64,000 bases of DNA from Clostridium sp. UBA699 (GCA_002298915.1 DBML01000004.1:45743-109742), one strand, 5' to 3'. Positions 15,349-24,783 are shown, counted from the first letter of the stretch. Notes: generated by a model not told the origin, from the letters alone. Numbers and translations: made by a program.

Positions 15349-16314
15349 CTATTTTGTAGTTTGAAAAGTAATAGCCTTGCCGTCGCTGGTTGCCGTGATG
15401 GTGCCGGACTCGTCGGTGCGGTACACCCTGATCCCCCTGTCCTCGAGCTTTTCCAAGGTCTTCTGCGCCGGATGCCCGTATGGGTTGTCAGCCCCTGCGC
15501 TTATGACTGCGTACCTGGGCTCCACCCTGTCCAGGAAGGACGATGTGGTGGAAGAGGTGCTGCCGTGGTGGGCCACCTTCAGGACGTCGGCTTTCAGGTC
15601 GAAGCCCTTGGCTACCATCTCGCTTTCGGAGAGCGACTGGGCGTCCCCCTCCAGCAGGAACGACGTGCTGCCGTAGGTAACCTTGAGAACTAGGGAGTAG
15701 TTGTTCAGGCTGTCGTAGCTGGACGAGTTCGGCGCGAGCACTTCGACTTTGGCGTCGCCCAGCTTGAAGCTGTCCCCCGGGGCAGGCGCTGTTATCTTCA
15801 TTCCCTTCCTGCTTACCGCGGTAAGGACGTCCTCGAAGGTTCTGGTGTTGGCAGACGCCCTGGGCATGTATATGCTGCCTGTGCCGAAGGAGCTTATGAC
15901 GTAGTCGAGGCCGCCTATATGGTCCTCATGGGGATGCGTCCCAACGACATATGTCAGGTTTGTTATCCCCAGCGAGGCTATGTATTTTCCCACAGCTGTG
16001 GATGAACCGTTAGGGCCTGCATCGACGAGCATGGATTCGCTTCCCTGCTGTATCAGGATGCTGTCGCCCTGGCCTACGTCTATGAAGTGGACCTTCAGCG
16101 TCCCGCCAGCGGCTGCTTCCTCTGCAGCCCGTACTTCGCCTTCGGTTCCCCCCGAGCCCCCGGCTGCCGAATCCGTGGCCGCCTTCGGAGCGGCTTTCAA
16201 AACTCCGCGGATGCCTGCCATGCCGCAGCCCGCCGAAGCGGACATGAGAAGAAGAAGCATTAGCATTGCACAGCAGCGTCTGATGATATTCCTTGCTGCA
16301 GTTTTTTCTTTCAT
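15349..16314 (-). CDS. Secreted MBL-fold lipoprotein, ComEC/Rec2-related
   Basis: From the ATG at 16312-16314 (after AAGGGGG) the protein has 321 residues. It starts with a signal peptide and a lipobox (LLLLMSASAGC), so the mature protein is lipid-anchored outside the cell. After a low-complexity Ala/Gly linker comes a metallo-beta-lactamase domain like the C-terminal domain of ComEC: VHFIDVGQGDSILI, THPHEDHIGGLDYV (metal ligands), LLEGDAQ and KVAHHGS. Such domains cut nucleic acids or phosphodiesters. Without the ComEC channel it cannot import DNA alone; an extracellular nuclease or nutrient role is possible. Confidence 0.85.
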   Translation of the reverse strand: MKEKTAARNIIRRCCAMLMLLLLMSASAGCGMAGIRGVLKAAPKAATDSAAGGSGGTEGEVRAAEEAAAGGTLKVHFIDVGQGDSILIQQGSESMLVDAGPNGSSTAVGKYIASLGITNLTYVVGTHPHEDHIGGLDYVISSFGTGSIYMPRASANTRTFEDVLTAVSRKGMKITAPAPGDSFKLGDAKVEVLAPNSSSYDSLNNYSLVLKVTYGSTSFLLEGDAQSLSESEMVAKGFDLKADVLKVAHHGSTSSTTSSFLDRVEPRYAVISAGADNPYGHPAQKTLEKLEDRGIRVYRTDESGTITATSDGKAITFQTTK

Positions 16315-16329
16315 GTCGTCCCCCTTGTC

Positions 16330-16362
16330 GCACAAAGAACTGGAGCTTTTAACGGCTCCAGT
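16330..16362 (-). terminator. Inverted repeat, possible bidirectional terminator
   Basis: GAACTGGAGC and GCTCCAGTTC flank a loop of about 8 bases. On the plus strand CATTTTTG follows; on the minus strand only TTTG, so it is a weak terminator for the 70-residue gene. Confidence 0.5.
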
Positions 16363-16374
16363 TCCATTTTTGCT

Positions 16375-16587
16375 TTATTTGCAGAATTTCTCGAGCTTGT
16401 TGTGGAAGTCCCTTGCCAGGTCCCTCGCGTAATCCTCGTTGGTATAGTACTTGTAGATAAGGTCCTCCTCAAAGTCGTTGAGGTTGAGTCCCTTTAGGAA
16501 ATACTCCTGGAGCATGAATTTCACGATGTCTGTGTCCGAAGCCTCTCCGGTGTCAAACACTTCTTTCAAAAACTTTCCGCTGTCCAT
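16375..16587 (-). CDS. Hypothetical protein, 70 residues
   Basis: A helical, acidic protein rich in aromatic residues (FMLQEYFLKGLNLNDF, DLIYKYYTNEDYARDLAR). It has no membrane segment and no cysteine except next to the C-terminus. AAGGAGG is well placed before the ATG. I do not recognise a family. It follows another small protein gene by 39 bases and may share its transcript. Confidence 0.6.
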   Translation of the reverse strand: MDSGKFLKEVFDTGEASDTDIVKFMLQEYFLKGLNLNDFEEDLIYKYYTNEDYARDLARDFHNKLEKFCK

Positions 16588-16626
16588 TTTGCCATACCTC
16601 CTTTGATTAAGCCTTAATGTGTTTAT

Positions 16627-16881
16627 CTATATTCCGTGCGGGTTGTGCACGTATATAACTATCAGGTCCTCGCCGAAGCTGAAAGAGTCAACCGCGTAGT
16701 TCTTTACGTTTTTTTCGTCGAACGCGTTGAACTTTCCTTCGTAAAGCATTTCTTCGCTGACCTTTCCAGGCTCAACCTCGGTGTCCACATTGCACATTAC
16801 AACTTTCATGTCCGCTTCGTCCGCCGCGACCAGGTTTATCAGCGAATAGAGTTCAACTTCCTTTGCTTCTGATTTTAACAT
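16627..16881 (-). CDS. Hypothetical protein, 84 residues
   Basis: An acidic alpha/beta protein (ELYSLINLVAADEADMKVVMCN, then KVSEEMLYEGKFNAFDEKN, and DLIVIYVHNPHGI at the end). GAGGAGG precedes the ATG. No family recognised, no membrane segment. Confidence 0.6.
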   Translation of the reverse strand: MLKSEAKEVELYSLINLVAADEADMKVVMCNVDTEVEPGKVSEEMLYEGKFNAFDEKNVKNYAVDSFSFGEDLIVIYVHNPHGI

Positions 16882-16979
16882 TTTCAGTTCCTCCTCACGA
16901 TACGTTTTTGGTTTTAAGTTGCTGTAATATAATTATAGGCTTCCCAAAAACGATTTACAACACAGGGAGGTATACTTTT

Positions 16980-18458
16980 TCAGCTTTGGTCCTGGCTTGG
17001 CTCTTTGCTCTTGTGCTTCTCTATCAGGTCGTTCTTGACGGACCAGAGCTTTCCTGACAGGTCCACATAGTATTTCTGGGGGTTCACGAATCGCTTCGTC
17101 TCGTCCCAGATCGTGTCGACCTGCTGCCTGCAGTACTCCCTGATCTCCTTCAGGTCCGGAAGCCTGTATACGCATTCGCCGTTGAGGAACACTGGCACCT
17201 GCAGCTTCCTGGCCTTGAAGTCCTCGATCTCCTTCTTCTTCCAGGTGTAGACCGGATCGAATATCACGTACGGCTTGGTGTCGTCTATCTCCTCATCGGC
17301 AAGGGCGATTATGTCGGCCAGGGCCCTTCCCGTTTTCCTGCTGTACAGCCTCCAGGGCATCTTGTACCCCGGGTTCGTTATCTTCTCTGGGTTCTCGGAT
17401 ATCTTTATCCTCGGGATGACCTCCCCGCCTTCCTCGACGGCCACCAGCTTGTATACTCCTCCGAACACCGGGTCCGACTTAGAGGTTATGAGCCTTTCGC
17501 CAACGCCGAATATGTCAATCTTCGCCCCCTGGCCTATGATGTCGGTGATGATGTACTCGTCGAGGCTGCTGGACGCCACTATCCTGCAGTCGGCGAGCCC
17601 CGCCTCATCCAGCAGCTTCCTCGATTCCTTGGAGAAATACGCCAGGTCGCCGCTGTCGAGCCTTATGCCTTTGAGCCTGTGCCCAGCGGGTTCCAGGACT
17701 TCCCTGGCCACCCTGATGGCGTTGGGCACTCCGCTGCCGAGGACGTCATAGGTGTCGACCAGGAGAGTGCACGTGTCGGGATAGGTTTTGGCGTAGGTCT
17801 TGAAAGCCTCGTATTCGTCGTCGAAGAGCTGAACCCAGGAATGGGCCATGGTGCCAACGGCAGGGACTCCGAAAAGCTCGTCGGCTATCGTTGTTGCTGT
17901 GCTGTCCGCCCCGCCGATGTACGCCGCCCTGGCGCCGTAGATTGCGGCGTCGTAGCTGTGGGAGCGCCTTGCCCCGAACTCCATGAGCGTCCTCCCCTGC
18001 GATGCTCTGACGACGCGGTTCGCTTTCGTTGCGATGAGGCTCTGGTGGTTTATGGTCACCAGGAGCATCGTCTCGAGGAGCTGAGCTTCTATGATCTTCC
18101 CCCTCACTGTAACGAGGGCTTCGTTCGGGAACATGGGCGTTCCTTCCGGAACGGCGTATATGTCGCCTGTGAACCTGAAGTCCAGAAGGTACTGGAGGAA
18201 CTCCTCCGAGAAAAGCTTTTTGCTTCTGAGGTACTCTATGTCCTTCTGGTCGAAATGCAGGTCGCTGACGAATTCCACCAACTGCTCCAGACCAGCAGCT
18301 ATGGAGAATCCTGCGCCGTCGGGGTTCTTCCTGAAGAACAGGTCGAAGTAAACCACCTTGTCCTTGAGGTCGTTCTCGAAATAGCCGTTGCCCATGGTCA
18401 GCTCGTAGAAGTCCATGAGCATGGAAAGGTTCCTTTCGCTGTTTATGTTGAACTTCAT
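16980..18458 (-). CDS. pncB: Nicotinate phosphoribosyltransferase
   Basis: This enzyme joins nicotinate and PRPP to nicotinate mononucleotide with ATP help, in the NAD salvage path. The ATG at 18456-18458 is chosen because GAAGGAGGA lies six bases before it; a longer reading frame upstream has no such site. The 492-residue protein has the conserved start DFYELTMGNGYFE, the segment ATKANRVVRASQGR, FGARRSH, the phospho-histidine loop GTMAHSWVQ, and RLDSGDLAYFSKE. It follows nicotinamidase by 17 bases in one operon. NiaR, whose gene is at 62840-63352, is the probable repressor (inference). Confidence 0.92.
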   Translation of the reverse strand: MKFNINSERNLSMLMDFYELTMGNGYFENDLKDKVVYFDLFFRKNPDGAGFSIAAGLEQLVEFVSDLHFDQKDIEYLRSKKLFSEEFLQYLLDFRFTGDIYAVPEGTPMFPNEALVTVRGKIIEAQLLETMLLVTINHQSLIATKANRVVRASQGRTLMEFGARRSHSYDAAIYGARAAYIGGADSTATTIADELFGVPAVGTMAHSWVQLFDDEYEAFKTYAKTYPDTCTLLVDTYDVLGSGVPNAIRVAREVLEPAGHRLKGIRLDSGDLAYFSKESRKLLDEAGLADCRIVASSSLDEYIITDIIGQGAKIDIFGVGERLITSKSDPVFGGVYKLVAVEEGGEVIPRIKISENPEKITNPGYKMPWRLYSRKTGRALADIIALADEEIDDTKPYVIFDPVYTWKKKEIEDFKARKLQVPVFLNGECVYRLPDLKEIREYCRQQVDTIWDETKRFVNPQKYYVDLSGKLWSVKNDLIEKHKSKEPSQDQS

Positions 18459-18475
18459 GGCGACTCCTCCTTCAT

Positions 18476-19126
18476 TTATGTTATTTCGTCGACTACCTCT
18501 ATGCCGTTCAGCTTCATCTCCCACAGCGAGATGACCTTCATGAGGTCGCCGTCGTGGGTCCCGTAGTCGTAGGTCTCGACGCAGTCTATCGGAACTATAA
18601 TCCTCCTGTTCAGGTTCTTTTCGTTGAAGTAGGTCTTCATGGTGGCGGCGAAGTGCGCCACGCAGATGTCGGCCTCGCAGCCGGTAACAATGTAGTTCTC
18701 TATCCTGCCCTCGTTCTTCTCAAGCCAGGCCCTGAACCCAGGGGCATGGAAGCCGTTCGTGCTGTTCTTCTGTATAACGGTCGCAGCCGCTCCCTCTGCC
18801 ATCCCTGCAAGCTCTGGTATGAGCTCGTCCTCCCCGCTGCCGATGACGGCATGGATCCCGTAGGTCTTGAGCTCCGGCGAGCTGTCGCTGTGACGGTCCA
18901 GGAAAAATATCTTTTCGCAGCCCTGCGCCCTGGCCATGAGCCTTTTTATGGGGTCAACTATCGCGAGTATCCTGGGCGAGGACAGCAGCCCCTGGTGAAC
19001 GAAGCCGTTGACCATGTCGACCACCACGATCGCCGTTTTGCCCTTCTGAAGGTCTTCCAGCCTTATGCTGGCGCCCCTTATTTCCTTGTCCATGTCCAGT
19101 ATCTTATTGATCGAAGAAGATAACAT
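18476..19126 (-). CDS. pncA: Nicotinamidase, isochorismatase-like cysteine hydrolase
   Basis: It turns nicotinamide into nicotinate and ammonia, the substrate for the next gene. The 216-residue protein has the catalytic aspartate in VVVDMVNGF, FFLDRHSD, a lysine in IQKNSTNGF and the nucleophile cysteine in VTGCEADICV. I start it at ATG 19124-19126, which follows AAAGGA; upstream codons give no family sequence. The pairing with pncB makes the nicotinamidase assignment firm among isochorismatase-like proteins. Confidence 0.88.
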   Translation of the reverse strand: MLSSSINKILDMDKEIRGASIRLEDLQKGKTAIVVVDMVNGFVHQGLLSSPRILAIVDPIKRLMARAQGCEKIFFLDRHSDSSPELKTYGIHAVIGSGEDELIPELAGMAEGAAATVIQKNSTNGFHAPGFRAWLEKNEGRIENYIVTGCEADICVAHFAATMKTYFNEKNLNRRIIVPIDCVETYDYGTHDGDLMKVISLWEMKLNGIEVVDEIT

Positions 19127-19159
19127 GCTATCATTCCTTTCAACAGTGTTCTTACATAA

Positions 19160-19189
19160 ATTATAACTTCTCTTAATATGAAAACACAA
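19160..19189 (-). promoter_or_regulatory. Likely promoter of the pncA-pncB operon
   Basis: TTGTGT and TATAAT on the minus strand, 18 bases apart, 34 bases before the pncA start. I could not find a clear NiaR operator beside it. Confidence 0.45.
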
Positions 19190-19235
19190 ATTAATATTTG
19201 AATATTTTGACATCAGACGCCAGAAAGCGCTTAAA

Positions 19236-19265
19236 TAGAAGAACCCCGGCTTTCGCCAGGGTTCT
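19236..19265 (-). terminator. Rho-independent terminator of glyA
   Basis: AGAACCCTGGC-GAAA-GCCGGGGTTCT followed by TCTATTT on the minus strand; one pair is mismatched. Confidence 0.8.
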
Positions 19266-19272
19266 GTAATGC

Positions 19273-20514
19273 TTAGTATAGAGGGTATCTGTCGCAAAGA
19301 GCCGTGACGCCCGCCCTTATGGCATCTGCGCTTGCTTCGAAGTCGGTGGCGGTCAGCTTGATGAAACGTGCTATCTTGGCCATGTCGGCTTCCTTCATTC
19401 CGCGGGTGGTGACCGCAGGGGTGCCTACCCTGATTCCGCTTGTCACGAAGGGGCTCATAGGGTCGTTGGGGATGGAGTTCTTGTTTACAGTGATGTAAAC
19501 CTCGTCCAGCCTCTTCTCCAGCTCCTTGCCCGTGATGTTCATGTTGCGTAGGTCCAGAAGCATCATGTGGTTGTCGGTTCCGCCCGATATCAGGTCGAAC
19601 CCTTCCGCGAGCAGCGCGTTTGCAAGAGCTTCAGCGTTCTTGATGATCTGCTGCTGGTATTCTGCGAATTCCGGCTTGAGCGCCTCGCCGAAGCAGATGG
19701 CCTTGGCCGCGATGACGTGCTCGAGTGGGCCTCCCTGTATTCCCGGGAATACGGCTTTGTTGAACTGCTTTCCGAATTCCTCGGAGCGGCACAGGATCAT
19801 GCCTCCGCGTGGGCCTCTCAGGGTCTTGTGGGTGGTTGTGGTCACGACGTCCGCGTATGGTACCGGGCTCTGGTGGAGCTTTGCCGCAACCAGCCCGGAT
19901 ATATGGGCCATGTCCACGAACAGGTATGCTCCGACTTCCTTTGCGATCTCTGCGAAGCGGTCGAATTTTATCTCGCGCGGGTAGGAGGAAGCGCCTGCTA
20001 CTATGAGCTTTGGTTTGTTGGCGAGTGCTGTCTCGCGGATTTTGTCGTAATCTATGCGCCCGTCGTCGTCCACGTTGTAGTGGATGAAGTTGTAGTACTG
20101 TCCCGACATGGTCACCGGTGACCCGTGAGTAAGATGCCCTCCGTGCGCAAGGTTCATCCCCAGGACCGTGTCGCCGGGCTTGATCAGCGCGAAATAGACT
20201 GCCATATTCGCCTGCGCGCCGGAATGCGACTGAACGTTAACATATTCGGCTCCGAACAGCTCCTTAGCGCGGCTGATCGCGATGTTCTCAATGACGTCGA
20301 CGTGCTCGCAGCCTCCGTAATACCTTTTTCCAGGATAGCCTTCGGCGTACTTGTTGGTAAGCGGGGTTCCCATCGCCAGCATGACGGCCTCCGAGACAAT
20401 GTTCTCTGAAGCGATAAGCTCCAGGTTCCTTCGCTGGCGCGCGCATTCCTCCTCAATAGCTGCTCCAACCTCTGAGTCATAATCGGTGATAAATTTCATG
20501 GTACTGTTGATCAT
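19273..20514 (-). CDS. glyA: Serine hydroxymethyltransferase
   Basis: It interconverts serine and glycine with tetrahydrofolate and pyridoxal phosphate. The 413-residue protein is of normal length and has LIASENIVS, the GSPVTMSG and VDMAHISGLVAA segments, and the cofactor lysine in TTTTHKTLRGPRGG (K230). The start is the ATG at 20512-20514: GGAGG lies nine bases before it, while the upstream TTG would have no spacing. Expression is governed by the tandem glycine riboswitch and terminator directly upstream. No gcv genes are in the window. Confidence 0.96.
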   Translation of the reverse strand: MINSTMKFITDYDSEVGAAIEEECARQRRNLELIASENIVSEAVMLAMGTPLTNKYAEGYPGKRYYGGCEHVDVIENIAISRAKELFGAEYVNVQSHSGAQANMAVYFALIKPGDTVLGMNLAHGGHLTHGSPVTMSGQYYNFIHYNVDDDGRIDYDKIRETALANKPKLIVAGASSYPREIKFDRFAEIAKEVGAYLFVDMAHISGLVAAKLHQSPVPYADVVTTTTHKTLRGPRGGMILCRSEEFGKQFNKAVFPGIQGGPLEHVIAAKAICFGEALKPEFAEYQQQIIKNAEALANALLAEGFDLISGGTDNHMMLLDLRNMNITGKELEKRLDEVYITVNKNSIPNDPMSPFVTSGIRVGTPAVTTRGMKEADMAKIARFIKLTATDFEASADAIRAGVTALCDRYPLY

Positions 20515-20593
20515 TTTTTCCAACCTCCGTTTTTTATTTGATTATTTTTACAGGGGCAGCATGGAGCGCATGTGCGCCTGAATTTGATACGAC

Positions 20594-20640
20594 AAAAAGA
20601 GGACCGTGAAGGCGAATTTAATCCACCCCACATGTCCTCT
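20594..20640 (-). terminator. Riboswitch expression platform terminator before glyA
   Basis: GAGGAC pairs with GTCCTC, followed by five T on the minus strand. The first arm lies at the end of the second glycine aptamer, so ligand binding can compete with terminator formation. Confidence 0.75.
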
Positions 20641-20812
20641 GTTATCTTTACCTGAGAGTCTTGATATCGAAGATATCTTACACCTACGGTCCTGCATTCA
20701 AGCAGCCTTTTCAGAGTCCTGTCATGCAGCGCTATCTTTGCCTGAAAGTTTTTGATATAATCGTGGCTTATATCATTGCTTCTTCGGCCAGCAAATGCTG
20801 TCTCACGCTGCA
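20634..20812 (-). ncRNA. Tandem glycine riboswitch
   Basis: Two aptamers follow each other on the minus strand. The first (20811 to 20726) has the closing stem GCAGCG/CGCTGC, GTGAGACAGC, GCCGAAGAAGCAA and ACTTTCAGGCAAAGATAG. The second (about 20721 to 20634) has CAGGACTCTGAAAAGG, ACCGTAGGTGTAAG and GACTCTCAGGTAAAGATAAC. These are the conserved glycine-binding cores of the gcvT RNA class. It controls glyA, so it senses the product of that enzyme. Confidence 0.92.
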
Positions 20813-20845
20813 GTCATCCAAACTATATTAGTACAATGTAGGACT

Positions 20846-20874
20846 ATTGTATAACAGATTGGATGTATTTGCAA
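20846..20874 (-). promoter_or_regulatory. Promoter of the glycine riboswitch-glyA transcript
   Basis: TTGCAA (20874-20869) and TACAAT (20851-20846) on the minus strand with 17 bases between, about 35 bases before the first aptamer. Confidence 0.55.
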
Positions 20875-20879
20875 CAGGA

Positions 20880-21165
20880 AATATCTGAAATTTGAAATAT
20901 TTATTTTTTTATTATTCATAAATATGGTTGGATATTGTTAAGTATGTGTCATTTTGAGGTTTTGTGCAGTTTTTAACCTATCATCTATTCATTTTTCGAT
21001 ATTAACCTTATTCATAGCCGAATCTGAATTAAGGATGTCAACTGAACTGTCGATTTCATAGCAGTCAATCTTACAAGCTTCCAGTAACGGAATTTGTCAA
21101 GATAGTTGTCATAATTCAAACCTTTTTGATTTTTTATTTTTATAATCTAAATAAATTTAAGTGTT
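20880..21165. other. AT-rich intergenic stretch, start of the acquired region
   Basis: I see no gene, RNA or clear repeat here. Base composition changes from the GC-richer native part to about two-thirds AT, which marks the left edge of acquired DNA. Confidence 0.5.
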
Positions 21166-21279
21166 CTACCAATAAAAATACGGCATTTTCCAGCATTTAA
21201 CATTAGTGTTGGTGTTTATGATGAGAATTCCAAACCAGCATTCTATTAGCTCTTCTTCATGGATTATTTCATATGCCAA
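21166..21279 (-). CDS. Possible 37-residue protein or gene remnant
   Basis: A TTG codon at 21277-21279 preceded by GGAGG begins a short frame rich in Glu, Ile and Trp (EIIHEEELIECWFGILI). It follows the ATPase gene by 41 bases. It may be a true small gene or the tail of a lost gene; nothing else supports it. Confidence 0.3.
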   Translation of the reverse strand: MAYEIIHEEELIECWFGILIINTNTNVKCWKMPYFYW

Positions 21280-21320
21280 TATACTGAATCCTCCGATATT
21301 AATTGAATTTAATCATATTT

Positions 21321-22898
21321 TTATCTAATATTGCGTTTTTTTATATTGGCCTTAAAAAAGCGGATTAGAGGATAATGTATTGTAAGCGGTGATAATGGAT
21401 CTATATCATCATCGCCTTTAAAACTGAATCGAGTAGTACCCCCATAATTGCCAATTACTCCTATATCATATAAAAATCGCAATATTTGTGCTGGTTTTCT
21501 TTTATTTTTTATAAGTAGCTCTACTTCATCAAAAACATCGGCTTTTCCTTTAATTTGAATAAAAAAGTCGTTTACTGTAAATGGCAAAGAGATCCCTGTT
21601 AAAGCCTTTTTAATTCCATCCACTTCTGCATCCGGATATTGTACAGTAAGAACTTCTTCAAATTCAACCCAAGATTCTTCGGCGTATTGTTTGGTAATTG
21701 TATCAAATGTTTCTTGGTCAATTGTATTTTTGTTACCCTGTAAAAATTGCATCGCTGTAAATAATCGAATTATATCTCTTGGTTTATACCATGTTAAATC
21801 AAGAACATAATTTGGAGCAGATACTTTTCTAATCCCAACATAAGGGATAAAATAATCAGTCCAAATATCTTGTGTTAATTGACAACCTCTTTCCTGCTCA
21901 CTGTAGTGAATTCGTTTCTCAATCATTTTTAATAATGGATGATTCTTGATATTTCCACCCTTTTGTTCCCAAGAAATTGTATATCCAAAATCATGTGTTG
22001 TCTTATTTATTTCCATTCCTTTTGAAAGTATGTTTTTATACACTTCATTACGCACAGCTGCGATAATATACACATTAAAATGGTTGGTTCTATTTAAATC
22101 ACATAAATATTCTATTGCAAATATCAAGTCTCTTATAAGCGTTATGTCACGCTCATATTTTTTAGATTGTTTGAAGGATAATTCTAGTTCGTCAATAAAT
22201 ATGTACATATTGTTTTCTAAAGGAACAAGAGATGAATATAATTCCAATATTTGTTTACCTATAGAAGAAAAGGATACAGTTCTTTGACTTGAGTCAATCC
22301 ACTCAAATTCAATAGTAGTTTTCGCTAATTTTGCAATGTCTAATTCAATATTTCCCCGTTTTATTTTTGGTAATATCTTTTTAATAGGATTTTGTTCAGT
22401 TTTACCATATACGGCAGATAATAATTGGGTTAATTTTATCCAATTATCATCTTTGCGGTCGAAAACACCATATTCGGTTTTTTCGAGCCTAAATATAATT
22501 ACTTTAATTAAGTATACTTGCCATGCTAAAATACTATTTACAGTCGAGTCGGTCGGTATTTCACTTTCCACTACTTCTTCGAAAGAATTAGTTGGTAAAG
22601 ATGCACGTTTTATATGATTTCTGTCTTCTTCATTAACATCTTTTTTGAATCTAATAAATTCAGTAAAATTAGTAGCGAAATTTTCTAAAACAGTACTTTC
22701 AAGATATTTTAGTAACATTGTTTTGCCAGTGCCTTTATTGCCAAAAATATAATAAGTTGAACCATTAAGTAGTCGCTTAATATCTAAATTTGGAAATTCA
22801 AAAAAAAGACCTTTAAATGTCTCTAACCCATATTCTAAATATTCATTATACCCATCAATTTTGCCGAAATATATATCTTTTAATTGTAATTGTCCCAC
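21321..22898 (-). CDS. P-loop ATPase of the Sll1717 type
   Basis: The 525-residue protein has Walker A GNKGTGKT (53-60) and a Walker B with hydrophobic strand IFIDELEL near residue 250, followed by a long helical C-terminal part. The YFG start and the distance between motifs fit the Sll1717 (STAND/KAP-like) ATPase group, which often appears in defence or mobile regions as the sensor-motor of larger systems. No effector domain is fused and no clear partner gene is adjacent. GTG start with GGAGGG. It is AT-rich unlike glyA next to it, so acquired. Function unknown. Confidence 0.65.
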   Translation of the reverse strand: MGQLQLKDIYFGKIDGYNEYLEYGLETFKGLFFEFPNLDIKRLLNGSTYYIFGNKGTGKTMLLKYLESTVLENFATNFTEFIRFKKDVNEEDRNHIKRASLPTNSFEEVVESEIPTDSTVNSILAWQVYLIKVIIFRLEKTEYGVFDRKDDNWIKLTQLLSAVYGKTEQNPIKKILPKIKRGNIELDIAKLAKTTIEFEWIDSSQRTVSFSSIGKQILELYSSLVPLENNMYIFIDELELSFKQSKKYERDITLIRDLIFAIEYLCDLNRTNHFNVYIIAAVRNEVYKNILSKGMEINKTTHDFGYTISWEQKGGNIKNHPLLKMIEKRIHYSEQERGCQLTQDIWTDYFIPYVGIRKVSAPNYVLDLTWYKPRDIIRLFTAMQFLQGNKNTIDQETFDTITKQYAEESWVEFEEVLTVQYPDAEVDGIKKALTGISLPFTVNDFFIQIKGKADVFDEVELLIKNKRKPAQILRFLYDIGVIGNYGGTTRFSFKGDDDIDPLSPLTIHYPLIRFFKANIKKRNIR

Positions 22899-23274
22899 TT
22901 TTTCCCTCCATGTAATATATTTAAAATACTGATTTAAATATATTCTAATAATATATTACTCCCAATAATTTTCTTTAAACTTAGTATATTTTGTAAAACT
23001 TTCTTGATTATATCATGTTTGTGTAGTCTCAACAAGTTTAATACCATCTTCTTTTCCTTATCAAATGTCCTTTAATAAAGAAATTTCAATGCATTAAATA
23101 CTTCTTTAAATATCAACGCAATTTGTAAATGTAATCTATAAATTCAAACAACTTTATACTTTTGTAAATGATACTATAAAAGTGTACCACTTCAGCACCA
23201 AATGATAGCGAATTAGTTTACCACCTTGAAATAAATCCCTGTAAGATTTAGATATACAAAAATCTTATAAGGAG

Positions 23275-24757
23275 ATGAAAGGTGTGATTATCGAAGTGGA
23301 TATTTACTCTAAAATCCGAACCCTCTACACCGAGGGTGAATCCCAAAGGTCCATCGCCAAGAGACTAGGTATCTCAAGACAGACTGTAAAAAAGTACTGT
23401 GAAGGCAACACACATCCCGATGTGCGAAGATCTTATTCTCGCCCTCCGGACGTCATCACTGATGACATAAAAGCCTATATCCTGTCTTGTATCCAGCAAA
23501 ACCAGAAAGAGAATCTTAAAAAGCAGAAGCATACCGCCAAACGCATATTTGACAGACTCGTTGCTGAAAAAAGTTTTGAAGGCTCCTATTCTACGGTTCG
23601 AGAAGCCGTTAGGCTGCTGAAATCCGAGCATTCAGTTCCAGCCCAGGCTGATATGCCTCTGGAATATGATCCAGGTGAAGCCATCCAGATTGATTGGAAC
23701 GAGGCAACTGCTTACTTTGACGGAATCAAAACGAAAGTTAACTTCTTCTGTGGAAGACTCTGTTACAGTTGCGACATCTTTGTACAAGGCTTTTATTCAC
23801 AGAACCTCGAGTCATTTCTTGAAGCTCAGCAGCGTAAGTTCGATTACTTTAAAGGTATCCCGAAGCGGCTAATTTTCGACAATGCAAAGGTTGCCGTCGG
23901 CGAAGGATTTGGACTTCATGCCAAGGCTCCCAAGGGTTACGAGTCTTTTGCCGCACATTATGCCTTCAAGACGGATTTCTGCAACATAGCAAGCGGAAAC
24001 GAAAAGGGGTTGGTTGAAAACCTTGTTTGTTTTGCCAGAAGGAACTTCATGGTTCCCGTGCCGAGGGTCAAAGACCTCTCAGAACTAAACCAGAAGCTGC
24101 TTGAAGACTGCATACGATACCGCAGGACTCATAAGGTGAAGTCAAGGTCACAAAGCGTCCAAGCGTCCTACGATGAAGAATGGCGCTTCCTGAAACAAAT
24201 ACCTACCTATCGCTTTGATACAAGCCGTACGGCATCACCCTCCGTAGGACTACTCTACTGTGAGGTTTGACAAAAATAACTACTCTGTGCCTGTCCGGCT
24301 TCTAAGAAAGAATGTAACAGTGAAGGGCTATGCGAATGAAGTACACATCTTCCATGCTGGGGATGTAATTGCCACATATGACCGAATGTACGGCTCAGGT
24401 AAAACAGCATACCGATTGGAACACTATCTGGATATTCTTGAACGCAAACCACGTTCCGTATTTCAGGCTAAGCCCGTAAGGGCGAATATCACCAAAGAAC
24501 TGCTGGAATGGGACAAGCTCCTTCCGGGCTGCAATGCTGAAATGGTTAAACTTCTTCGACTTTGCGAAGATTATGGAGAGGCGAGAATCCTCTCTATAAA
24601 GGATCAACTTCCACCTAACATCATACCTTCCATTGACATGATACGTAGTCAGTTGCACGAAGTCCCTGAGTCGAATGTCGTATACCTCCAGCATGATATT
24701 GACATATATCCAACGGATCTTAGGAAATATGATGAGAAATGCGGGGTGGCGCAATGA
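23275..24757 (+). pseudogene. istA: IS21 transposase IstA, frameshifted (copy 1)
   Basis: The first part (to 24270) has an N-terminal helix-turn-helix (QRSIAKRLGISRQTVKKYCEG) and the DDE integrase core with EYDPGEAIQIDW, LIFDNAKVAV and GNEKGLVENLV. At about 24247 the sequence reads GTAGGACTACTC where copy 2 has GTAGGAGACTACTC, a 2-base loss that shifts the frame; the C-terminal part continues from 24260 in another frame (VRFDKNNYSVPVRLL and on). Active full IstA is thus not made. The true start may be the GTG at 23284 rather than the ATG at 23275 because AAGGAG directly abuts the ATG. Confidence 0.85.
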
Positions 24758-24783
24758 TAGACTTACAGGCATAAACGATTGAA

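Noticed and set aside
18459..18524. A longer N-terminus for nicotinate phosphoribosyltransferase
   Set aside because: The additional codons are not family-like, and the strong ribosome binding site points to the ATG at 18456-18458.
19127..19240. NAD or other riboswitch before pncA
   Set aside because: No known aptamer core is seen; the stretch is short and AT-rich.
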